This document shows, in pieces, positions 23,105 to 33,464 of a stretch of 64,000 bases of DNA. Source of the DNA: Dryococelus australis. Taxonomy: Eukaryota > Arthropoda > Insecta > Phasmatodea > Phasmatidae. The stretch covers positions 288,682,966-288,746,965 of the forward strand of contig CM057009.1 of assembly GCA_029891345.1 (NCBI GenBank), given 5' to 3'. The translations under genes were made by a program, and so were the position numbers. Position 1 is the first letter of the stretch. Every line of letters starts with the position of its first letter. The notes under the pieces were generated by a model. That model saw only the letters and a program-made list of their open reading frames with translations, was not told where the DNA came from and did no database searches.

Positions 23105-23727
23105 CTTGTTGCTTCCGAATCAACTTCATCAATACCGGAATCGTCTCTTGGTAAAACGGGATGATTAGCGAGTTTCATAACAATTTGCCACCTTTGCATT
23201 ACACAGTTTCTTCTCAAATGTACAGTGGCGTTTGGCTGATTAAATAAAGCTGGTTTACAATATGGAAAATCATCATCACAAGGACTACTACGAGACTACG
23301 TCCTCATTGCCTCTTGAATCCTCAAATAGGAACGGATACACATAATGAATGTCATGTCCTGCAAACGTGAGAAGAAATTCTTTAGGTAGCAACTAGAGAA
23401 ACTCGACGTCTAGGCTCAAAAGTGTCTTTGTTTGGCCATATGTTAAAATAGCGTTAAACACTCTGACACATTCTTCATCGCACTTTTCGCGACAGTGTCC
23501 ATAGTGCATAATACCTGCTGTTGAAGCTTGTAGACTGATGAACATTGTGACAATTCGGGAATCGCCACATTTTTTGTGGTAATTTTAGTAAATTTTTTAA
23601 AATAATTTTTATAGCAGTTGGCATAACCGCACTGGTATCTTTTAGTATGTATACAAATATTTGTATTATGACCGGTCATACATTTAATAATTGCTTGTAT
23701 ATTCGTTATAATTATTATATCCAACAT
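23105..23727 (-). pseudogene. Polinton-internal ORF, broken, unassigned
   Basis: A 94-codon ORF (23,443-23,727) with cysteines at TNICIHTKRYQCGYANCYKN is followed after frame changes by FLLTFAGHDIHYVYPFLFEDSRGNE (about 23,290-23,380; quoted here in two parts as FLLTFAGHDIHYVYPF and LFEDSRGNE) and by NQPNATVHLRRNCV...DDSGIDEVDSE (about 23,105-23,250). These together suggest one decayed protein of about 200 residues with an acidic C-terminus. I recognise no family. Confidence 0.35.
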
Positions 23728-23827
23728 TTAATTGTATTCACAATTATTCACTGCATGATAATTATCATTGAGTATTATTGATGGGTAACAATTGTGATAT
23801 AAGATCTGAGTCGATTATGGCATTTGT

Positions 23828-26800
23828 AGTTCCCTATCCCTCCGCCTTAATGTAACAGAGCAGCAACCGGTTGTTGCTCTGGCTATTGAGTGTGATGTCG
23901 CAAGGGTAGGGCTTCGTCGGGCACGCAGGTGAGCGGTGGGCTGCAGTAGTATGAAGTATGTGACTTCAGCAGGCAACAGTTGTAAGTGGTATGCTAGTAG
24001 AGTCTGACTTCAGCGGCCGGGTTGAGAGAGTCAGCTGTGGGCGATAGCAGTAAAATGTTGCAGGACTTATTTATGATCGCGTGGCCTGAATGTGTCTGTT
24101 GGTCATCGCGGGTACTAACGCAACGGAGGCCCGATTATGTGTGTTACCAGCCAGCATCGGGTTAGAGAGAATGGACTGTGTGTACGTAACGTTGGACTAC
24201 GACAAATTTTCCGCTGCTGTCATCTTACATAAATTTTTATAGTGCCTGTACTATACAATAGTGAGCCGACTGTGTCTTGTTGGGGTGCGACGAAATTTTC
24301 CCATGAGCGAGCGAGGCATAGCACGAAAATTTGCTTTGTGAAATGGGGCTCCGCTGGACTAGACACAAACTGGGGTTTAAAATTGCGTGACACGCAACCC
24401 TCTTCGGGAGTGTGCAAAAATTGACTAGAAACACAGACAGGTTGTATAATGTAATAGAGGGAATGGAGTCGAGGAGGAATGCATAATTCGCTGGTAGTAA
24501 AAGTTTGTGCCGAGTTTTGGAAATTCTATATAGAGATGATTGTAAATCACCAAATGTCCATAGCTCTATATTAATAACCATGAAATACTTTGAAACAATT
24601 ACTGGACTTTGGTGTGGAAAACGTATCGAGGTGAAACCCGACTTTGTGATTACGGTGGACCTGTTAGAAGTTTCACCCTGTGCTACTGGACCATCGGCCT
24701 GGTAAAATTGTCTGGTTGAATGATGGAAGTCATTTTTAGTCGGGATAACACCTTGACTGTACCACTAGCCAAGACTCAGTAGGACACCATAGCTGCCACG
24801 TGTGCGTCACAACAAAGCAGCGTAATTACAAACTAGTGACGATTGAAATTAAGACCGCACCTGTGGGCGAGAACAGCTGAGCAGAATTTCGAGTGCTGGA
24901 AAAGTACGACACTATGGCGTCGTGGGCAGAGGCGGTCCAACAACTGCATTACGTCGTAGTCCGAATGGTCTGGCTGTTTCCTTCACATCGTCAGGCCCAT
25001 GGTTGGGCTGCTGCCAAGGTACTGTGATTATAATATTGGTATTTCTTCGTATCGGACTGCGACACGTAATACCGTGGATAAGACTCACCAGCGAGCGAAC
25101 TCAGTGGCTTCTCTGCGGAAGCTTGTAATTATAAAATCTTTGGAAATTGTGTTAAAATGTGTTGGTACGTTATATTACACAGAGTGAGAGCGAACTTTCC
25201 GAACTGGTGTAAGCGTATTTTTATGTGTAGTATTTGAAATGTGATGGCCAGAGATTTTTACAATGCGATGTGAATTAATTAATATTAATTTTAAAAAAAT
25301 TTGTTGACACCAAATGTCTGATTTTGGAAAACATTCTTTCGTGCGTCACTGGAATGGACCTCTATAGCTGTTTGGTTTAGGTTACCATAAATTTATTTAT
25401 AAGCTCATAGAATGTCGTGGACAGGGCATGGCTTAGATGGGTGTTTAATGTTCAGCATGTCTAACTTCATCCAGGGACGGGGTTGGGGATTGTTGTTGTC
25501 TGGGTGACAGAGTAAGGCACATTTTGTTGCAACGCCCCCACCCCCCTCGAGGGGTCGGAAGGCATCTCAACGTATCGGAGACGTCTGTTGATGAAAATCT
25601 CTCGGTGAAATCTGTAGAACATCATGGCGAATTCTGTTTATTTATACACCCACTCGGCGGTACACTCCCGACACGATCTGACTTCGACCACTGCTGGCTT
25701 AAGAGTAGAAGAAAAATAAATGTTTTGCTACTGATATACTGTACGAATTCAAAATGGCCGCAATTTTGCATTAAAATTGCATGAAATCGAATTTTTCAAA
25801 AAAATATTGAAATATTACTGTTTTTTGCCTTTTTTAAAACTCATTTCAGGCTGAAATCGTGGTATTCGTTCATAATATAGACATTTCTCCAGAATATACA
25901 CATTTCTGCTAATAGTGGTTAGACATATTTTGTAAAATATCATTATTACAGTTGCAATTTGTGTTTTGTAGAAAAAATATATGCATTAGTTACCGTCCAA
26001 ATATCCTGTCATTTTTTTCGTTGAAATATTGGAACTTTACAACTCCGATACAAATTCCAGTGGTTTAATTTTCGATGGAAATGTGGTAATGTTTGCTTAA
26101 GTATATACATTTCTGCTATAAATGTTAGTTGGTTACCTTTTATAAAATAACGTTTTAGTCACGAAGAGTGGTTTAGTTTATAACATGAAACTTATTTACA
26201 GAATGTATACCCCTGAACGTTTAAGAATGTTAGCGAGCGAAATGTTTTGAAAACAAAAAATGTTTAAGACTGGAAAACTGATTTTTCACATACTTAGTTT
26301 TGTTTATTGACCAGCATAATATATGCTCCGTTACTTAGAATTAACTCAAATGGGTTTGTTTAGGGCAGAGTTTCCTGTAGTTGATATGGTTCTATATATT
26401 TTACTGCCCTGTTTCCCATGGCCAGCAAAGTTACCTGGAGGCTGGCTCGCCGCCCTCCACCTGTCTCGGCGCTTGTAATGGGGGCGAGTTCTTTGTGAGT
26501 GTGGGCACAGCACTGGGCTGGTAGCCTTTGTTGAGCGAGCGACACTGTGCACTCTATTGTCGAGCGCTACTTGACTTGATGGGGCGAGGAGTCCTAGTTG
26601 GAGGGCAGGGTTGGGGGAAACCATAACTCTCAAGATGGCGTTTAGCAGAGGCGTGCACTTGGGAAGGGGTGGGATGTTGGAGCATGGTCTCCGAAACTCT
26701 CCACTCCTTGCCCTGTGTTGTCTCCGTGCTGCTCAGGACAGAATAAGATATTGCCTTCTCCGCGGTACGGTGTGAGAGGCTTGCACTTCCCGAGTATGTG

Positions 26801-27264
26801 GGGAAGGACGTGGGGTGAAACGTTGAATTAGGTGGTCTCGCGACTCGTGAGATCTTGCGCCGATTTTCTTTGACCATGTACTGCGCCCGACCGGAGAAAT
26901 TTTTTGATTTCCGAGAGCCACACGTCTGTCAGCCTTCACAAACAGATCACAGTTTTCTCCGAAAGAGCGAATACATCTCGCATTTGCACTGCTTGGGATA
27001 TTTATTGCGCTAAACTATCATTCTTAACAGAGATGGTTATACAATAATTGGGGAAGATTACATGCCTTAAAACATATATAGGGATGTATATTTTACTAAC
27101 TATTTATGAAAACATGTTATGTAATTTGCCTTACATTTAGGTAGCCATCAAGATTAAAATACATACGTTTATTTAAACTTGGTGTTGAAAGCAAAGCGAT
27201 TTTTTTTGGATATTTGTGTTAGGAGAAAATTTGCATATGGTTAGTTAGTTTCTTGGTGTCATCT
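23828..27264. other. Non-coding Polinton interior, right part
   Basis: Base composition changes from AT-rich to nearly balanced at 23,830-25,200 and again at 26,400-26,950, where overlapping minus ORFs of 60-107 codons appear; these are Pro/Ser/Arg-rich, without motifs, and probably chance products of the composition. A short C run flanks a CTCGAG palindrome at 25,530-25,555. No integrase, ATPase (Walker A GxxGxGK) or protease signature was found on either strand. Confidence 0.4.
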
Positions 27265-28222
27265 ATACTTTTTGTAAGGCATTCCTTGCCTGTATTTCGT
27301 TACGGGTTTTCAGAGTCGATGAGGGTGAAGTACGTGTGGCTGCATGTTGGGGAGTTGTAATTTTATATTAGGTGGTCGAAAATTGGTTTAATGACAAGTT
27401 AGAATTTGAAATATAAATTTTGTCTTCCATTCGGTAATCACATGAATGTATGTCTGTAGATTCAATGTTACGTGATTGTATTGGAGATCAGTTACTTTCC
27501 TAAGGAAAACAGTTTCATCGCATGATTAAACTCGGTTAAACGAAATTGTTTCAAGTCTTCTGGTTAATGATTCGTACTTATTTCATTTGTTTCGCCGAAA
27601 TGGTTCGTTCCTTTTATGCTATTCAATGTGTGATTAAATTAATTCGTTCCGTAACCTATTTCAACGTCTCTTTTCAATAAAAAATATTTACTTCGCTTTC
27701 CTTGACGGTAGGAAACATTTATCCTGTATCTAAACTAGTTAAATAATCAGTATGCCTCCAGACATTCGACCTGGCCATGTAGCACGCTCCGCATATCAGT
27801 CACAAACACAAAAATATATTTAAAAATGGCACTTATACCACTCTTACGGCAACATCAACTTCTATATAAACAATTACAACATGCTCCTCTGGCCAGTCGG
27901 ATCCAGGACATCATAGAGTCCGGACCGTACATGCACCACCAATATCACCCCTAACCCTTCCAACACGAATAAAATAATAACGTTATTAATTATAAACAAT
28001 TCTTTTATGTAAAAAAATTTATATCAAAGCATTCTTTAATTAATCGATTTGTCGACTCAATCAGTTTAATTAATCGATTAATTAAATTACTTATTTAATT
28101 AATAATACAATTATTTAATCTTATTTGCATGTCATGATTGGGCACTTAGTCCACTCTTGCACCAAATGTGACTTAGGCCACTCTTGCACTTGGTAGGCTG
28201 GAACATACATGCTCCCTCAACT
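27265..28222 (-). repeat. Right terminal inverted repeat of the Polinton
   Basis: Reverse complement of 9,342-10,245 with scattered differences and small indels. The outer end reads CTCCCTCAACT at 28,212-28,222, the complement of the left AGTNGAGGGAG. It is about 50 bases longer than the left copy, owing to insertions near 27,930-27,990. Confidence 0.9.
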
Positions 28223-28228
28223 ATCCAT
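28223..28228. repeat. Right target-site duplication of the Polinton
   Basis: ATCCAT immediately after the right terminus; the left counterpart is CTCCAT. One mismatch is compatible with mutation after an old insertion. Confidence 0.7.
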
Positions 28229-28374
28229 CTAGTCATTCACCACAATTCCACTATTAATTTAAAGCAATAATCCCCTCCGCCGAACTAGGAACCAGGACGC
28301 GATTGCACGAGTTACAAAGAGCGGCTTCTTAGCCCGTCGTGCTGGGCCGGCTCCAGGCAGATAAATAACCATGT

Positions 28375-28979
28375 TTAAGGTGATATTTCTCTTTTTTTTT
28401 AATTTGGTTATCTGAGAGAAGTTTTGAAAAGTGCCCCCTTAATGCAGGTCTTAGTTGTCAAATCATTATAGATTTCAAAATATAACACTTAAATTCCGAC
28501 ACAAGCGTGTTATAGGCAGGTTCAAATTGTTGAATTAGAGTCTAAGTGCAGCTTACAGCATTTGTGTTACAAGTTACGAAAGGAACAAAACAACTTTTTC
28601 TGTACAGTTAATGGTTTAAACTATTTATTAAATGAATGTTAACAGTTTCGCTTGAATGAACAAAAACATATTTATGAAAAGTTTGACCCCTAATTTCAAC
28701 ATTACTCAGAGTGCCAATACTCGCTCACCTGTTTACAAACGGCACTCATACTTAATCAGTATGTTCTGAATACCATACAGAGTGCATTAAATGCAATTTG
28801 ACTGAAAAAAATAAATACGAGCAAAGCCTAGTGTTCTGCAGAATTCGGGAAATCAATACTTTTGAGTGCTATATTTTGAAACAATTTAAAATGATTTGAT
28901 TATTAATAACTGCATTAAGAGGCCACATTTGGAAATCTCTTTCAGATAACCAAATAAAAAAAGTGAGATATCACCTTAA
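28375..28979. mobile_element. TTAA-flanked inverted-repeat element (MITE), 605 bp
   Basis: TTAA at 28,375-28,378 and 28,976-28,979 bracket inverted arms starting GGTGATATYTC. The arms extend about 125 bases each: TTTGGTTATCTGA, CTTAATGCAG and CAAATCATT...TTTCAAAATATA are found in both. TTAA duplication is the established mark of piggyBac-type insertion, but the ends do not start with the CCC/GGG of most piggyBac elements, so the superfamily is tentative. No coding capacity. Confidence 0.65.
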
Positions 28980-29455
28980 GGTGATCCGCTGGCCAGTATG
29001 GTCCCAAGGTCTCACGAAACCATGCACTGGCCCACAGCTAGGTGGAGGGGATGTCTGCTGTTTCAGACACAGCAGCCAAGAAGACTGATATGCGAACCAC
29101 CGTAACCGCATGACCAAATCAGCCTTCAGCTTCAAAATAATTCGAGACTGTTATGGTTCAGTATTAGTCAGGTAAAAATAAAATAAATTACGGGCTTCCT
29201 AGCATACGAAGTGACACTGTTTGTAACAGTTGTGTGAAATGTTATCATACTTCCCTTTGTTAACATTTATATTTATTCAATTCCCCTTCGATTTTTTTTA
29301 GCGCGGTAGCTTTCAAGTTGTGTCCCAAAATAGCATTATGTTGTAGATTGCTAATGACCATAAAATATAAATTTACCAAGCCACAATAATAACCGGTAGG
29401 CATAAAACTGCGGCGTTAAGTATGCTCAATTTTTTTACTATTGGAACAGTTCTGT
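28980..29455. other. Intergenic, no supported gene
   Basis: A moderately GC-rich block at 28,985-29,115 may be a further SINE remnant (TGGTCCCAAGGTCTCACGAAACC), but no box A/B pair is convincing. The rest is AT-rich. Confidence 0.4.
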
Positions 29456-29547
29456 AATAAGTGAAAGTGATATATACCGCTTTCACTTATATATATATAT
29501 ATATATATATATATAAGTGAAAGCGGTATATATCACTTTCACTTATT
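29456..29547. repeat. Perfect 92-bp palindrome with nested hairpins
   Basis: The left arm starts AATAAGTGAAAGTGATATA and the right arm is its exact reverse complement, with a TA-repeat centre near 29,501. Within each arm GTGAAAG...CTTTCAC forms a smaller hairpin. A long AT microsatellite follows directly. Confidence 0.9.
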
Positions 29548-29567
29548 ATATATATATATTTTATATG

Positions 29568-29632
<65 letters not shown>
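29548..29632. repeat. (TA)n microsatellite
   Basis: Nearly pure TA dinucleotides with a few T insertions, contiguous with the palindrome. Confidence 0.95.
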
Positions 29633-29634
<2 letters not shown>

Positions 29635-29639
29635 CAAAA

Positions 29640-31617
29640 ATTTGTTGCTGCTCTAGTTTTTTGTTCGTTTATTCTTTGATGGCAAAGACCTGACTTGCAT
29701 GTTTATATTTAATACTTTTATAAATGAAATCATCGACTATTATTTATTATTCCCGCAAGCCAACAATGATGGATCAAATAGAGATTTTAACCGCACAATA
29801 TTTCTGACAAATGAAATAAGCATGCCATGTTCCACTGCCCCCTTCATTTTAAAGTCGTTGAAAAGTTCAAAGACCACAATTAATTCTCAGAAATTTATGC
29901 GTACGAGTTTACATGTAGTATATTTTAAGTTGCATTTAGAATTATTTTAATTTGTTTAGTCTTTATCAGGTATTTATTTTTTGTGTGGTAGCGGATGTGT
30001 TTTAAGCACAAAGACTTCCTCAGTTCTTCGGCATGCTGTATGCCTAGTATCTTAGCACGCAGGAAAATGGCTGAGTAATTAAAAACTTCTATGTGCGCCC
30101 CTGTTTCAATAAACCATTGTCGGTATCCTACCGGTGGAAAGGCTTTGACAAACGAATTATTTAGCCAAGCTACAAAGGGAAATTAACCTTTAATTTCAGC
30201 AGGGCTGGAGCGAACTTTTGTGCTTTTCGTCTCTAAGGATCAAAGGAACCTCGCCCAAATAAGAGCTATCACTTCGTTATCCGCCTACTTATTGTCTCCG
30301 CGAAATAAACTCGCCACTACAAACATCCCCAAGGCAACCGCAAACTCGTCAAAAACTGATGTTATTATAATGGCGGAGTTAAATAATACGTAGAAAATTC
30401 GTATAACCTAACTTCAACTTTGAAATAACGGAGTGAATTATATTCGAAAACTTTCAGTTTTAAATTTAGTAATAATTTTATGTTTTTGAGAGCACATAAA
30501 ATTAAAACGATGCCTTTACTTTAGGCTTGACTCTGCTATTCTGTCTCTGTTAATAACAAATAAATACAGTATATAGGCCTACATGTCGCTTCGGGAGCGA
30601 TTAAGAAATGGCCAACCAAAAAGTGGCTACCTTGGGTTTTAAATTTATATATATTTCAAAAAGAAATCAGAATGTCAAGGATTTCATATGTTTCATTGGT
30701 TTCTATTTCGTCTCTATTGTTCTTAAATAAATAATATTCCTCGTACATCCAATATCCTACATAATGCGTGAGTTGTTTTCTATAAATACTACTCTAAGTA
30801 TGTGATTCGATTTTTTAAATTAAAATTTTGGAAGCGCTCAAATCACGACAAATCATTCGACGAGAAACGAATATGTCGGGTTCAATTTACTCTAAACAGA
30901 AACTCGTATACACTGCGTCAGCTTTATATATAGTAACCATGACAGTATACAATAAAACTGTCGTAATACGGATAACATTTTCTCACTTCCAGTTATTCAT
31001 ATCCTGTCCAATTTGCAAGCTCACAACTAAATTCTGGAGCAGAGTTATTAATACACGTCTTAAAATTAAGTACATTCGTTCAAAACTCACAGCGACCTCA
31101 TTTCAACGTCCATAAGCTGAATAGTTCGTTACAAGTTTCCCGTACGAATACTTGTCTGCAACAATAAAACTAAGTGCATCCATACGAACCTGTGTAAACA
31201 TTCATACAAGATTACTAACAGACGAACATTCCTGATGGGCCGCGGTCATTCCTAAAACTATATTCACCTAATCAGGTATAAATTAAGAAATAAACGTGGG
31301 GCAGAAAATATTCCCTGGAGAAGTTTATAGAATATTCCTGTACAGGCTAGTGTAAGACTGACAAATTCCAAAATTAATTGGTCAACGTTTACACAAGATT
31401 GGCGAAATGCGACTTATAAGTAGGAAAACCCATCCTTTGTTTCGGGATTACAACGAGGAAATGGGAAACATTAGATGCGCACACGTATTTCATTGACCTT
31501 TATGCTGGGTAACTTTAAAGGCCTTAAAAGTATATACAAAGACCCACTTCATAAACAATTTCACAATCTCATGAGGAATACTAGTCAGCCCAGGTAGTTA
31601 TTACAATAAAGAGTTAT
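29640..31617. other. Intergenic, no supported gene
   Basis: ORFs up to 95 codons without domains. I see no inverted repeats or pol III boxes. Confidence 0.5.
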
Positions 31618-31846
31618 ATATATGGTAAAGTGAGCACTTTTTGAAGCTGTTTAATCAGACATAATAACCAATAAATATATTTTCTTGTGGCCTCGGATTT
31701 TTGATTTTGGGTATGGTGAATTTATACACTGTATTTATTACTCACATGGCAGGGTTTCCATTAACAAGTGGTGGAAGGATATAAATTGATTGAAAGAAAA
31801 ATATAACTAGGGCTTCAAAAGTGCTCACTTTATCGTGAACGACCTA
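31618..31846. mobile_element. Inverted-repeat MITE, copy A (short)
   Basis: The left end reads TATGGTAAAGTGAGCACTTT and the right end reads AAAAGTGCTCACTTTATCG then TGAACGACCTAT. The AAAGTGAGCACTTTT core and following GAAGC pair on both sides. The same core marks the copies at 46,229, 47,036 and 53,881, but the 180-base interior here is different and shorter. The TA at each end may be the target duplication, as in Tc1/mariner-type elements. Confidence 0.65.
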
Positions 31847-32696
31847 TGGCAAAATGTTTGGAGAATTCAATTTACTTTGAAGTTATGCAAAACAACGCCG
31901 ACAGTCCGCATCTTTATGTACGCCCGTGCACAACAATTCGGATACCACGAAGGCGAACGGAATTGGCACGATCATCTAGACGCAAGATTTCTTTCCCATC
32001 AAAACTAATATTATTCCACTCGCCTTCATTATATGCAATTTGTTTTACACACAGGTGCGTGTAGCTGCAGTCTTCAGGCGTTGTTTTGCCTAACTTCAAA
32101 TTTAATTTAAGAAACACTAGATTAAATTTCCGAACATTTTTTTGCTGCTAGGACTTCTTACATCTTCATTGACGCTGTTGTTTGCATTTCGACACGTAGA
32201 TTTAAAAAAATCTTGTATACGTGTAGTACAGTCAATAAGTTCATAGACGTCGTAGTAATTTGCTGAATACTCTCCAGGCACCAGTCATTCCATGAACTTA
32301 TTTAACGCAATAGTTTGTGCTGTGTGTATTTACATTACATATATATATGTATGTCGCGCATATACCGGATAGTTAGCAAAACGTGAAAATAATCTTAGCA
32401 AAATCCTTTAAAAATCTGACGAAAAGTGAATCCAGTTATTTTTGAAATTCAAGAAATATTTACAAACATGTTATGAACTAACAGAATGAGCCGAAAACCA
32501 ACCAGTACGAGATTCAGGGACGTAAACGATTTGTAAGTATGGTGTTCATCAATGTCAGTGTTGTGTCTTGGCGAAGATATTGTGTAAGTTGCTGAGAAAA
32601 AAGCAGTTACCGGAGGGAACGCTGAGCACATGGTGCCGTGAGTTTCATATAACAAATTATACAGCGATGAAACTAGTAAGCGGAATCAGATTTTCT
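31847..32696. other. Intergenic, no supported gene
   Basis: Two opposing ORFs of about 70 codons (31,846-32,117) without motifs. Nothing else recognised. Confidence 0.45.
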
Positions 32697-33024
32697 CATT
32701 TAAATATTGGTTACGTTAACAATTTCTGCATGCCTTCTGTCTGTAGCTCTCTCGAGATTTTTGCTACATAAATTGAGTCATGTATATGTTCATATTGACT
32801 TAAGTCATTGTTCCGAGATTCTGTTGGTATTTTGTGTTTACTATTCAAGATTTCCAGAAACATTTAAATATTGGTTACGGTAACAATTTCTGCATGCCTT
32901 CTGTCTGTAGCTCTCTCGAGATTTTTGCTACATAAATTGAGTCATCTATATGTTCATATTGACTTAAGTCATTGTTCTGAGATTCTGTTGGTATTTTGTG
33001 TTTATTATTCAAGACTTCTAGAAA
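32697..33024. repeat. Tandem duplication, 2 x 164 bp
   Basis: CATTTAAATATTGG starts at 32,697 and 32,861, and CATTTAAATA again at 33,025. The two units differ at only a handful of positions (for example GTTACGTTAAC against GTTACGGTAAC), so this is a recent segmental tandem duplication. It ends a spurious 67-codon ORF. Confidence 0.95.
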
Positions 33025-33339
33025 CATTTAAATAGTAATTGTGTCTACGCAAAAACTACGAATTGTATTTTAATTTAACATGCCTGGTTTTTACTGAGTA
33101 ATTCTTAATCCGGCGTGTTCGTGTGTGCTCGGCGTACCAGGCAAACGTTGTTTATCTGGGGCAGGCACAGCTCATAATAGTCATTTAAATTGCTCACTTT
33201 TCCCGCTGCCGTTGATTGCATTAGCGCAACGCAGGGGAGTGAGAATTCCATCGCCTGAGTGGCTAGTGGAAGCGAGTAATTAGGTAGCAGGGCGGAATGC
33301 TTCCACTTTGCGTAGTTACGCGAGATGAAAACAACTCCG

Positions 33340-33389
33340 GCGCGTGTCAGCACGCGTGGGTGCCCACACCCACGCGTGCTGACACGCGC
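33340..33389. repeat. Perfect GC-rich hairpin, 23-bp arms, 4-base loop
   Basis: The left arm (33,340-33,362) starts GCGCGTGTCAGCACGCG and pairs without mismatch with 33,367-33,389 around the loop CCCA. A related ACGCGTGTGCGGGCGCCCAC stretch follows at about 33,440-33,460. The GC richness is exceptional for this neighbourhood. No U-tract follows to make it a simple pol III stop. Confidence 0.95.
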
Positions 33390-33464
33390 AACACACTTTT
33401 AAGTTAAGTCGAGCAGGCGAACCTCGCCGGCGTCAAAAATACGCGTGTGCGGGCGCCCACCGCA

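Larger units (their letters stand above)
9342..28222 (-). mobile_element. Polinton/Maverick DNA transposon, decayed, 18,881 bp
   Basis: Four independent signs agree. Inverted repeats of about 0.9 kb occupy both ends and start AGTNGAGGGAGCATG, with the AG(T) terminus usual for the family. A 6-bp target-site duplication flanks them. The length is inside the 15-20 kb family range. A protein-primed DNA polymerase B with its usual N-terminal HNH/endonuclease VII-like insertion lies inside. All recognisable coding is on the minus strand. I could not recognise the integrase, packaging ATPase, adenain-like protease or capsid genes; they may be too decayed or replaced. The two inverted repeats differ at roughly one position in ten or more, so insertion is old. 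Confidence 0.9.

Noticed and set aside
28985-29115. Possible SINE with CTGGCCAGTATGGTCCC
   Set aside because: No box A/B pair at the required spacing.
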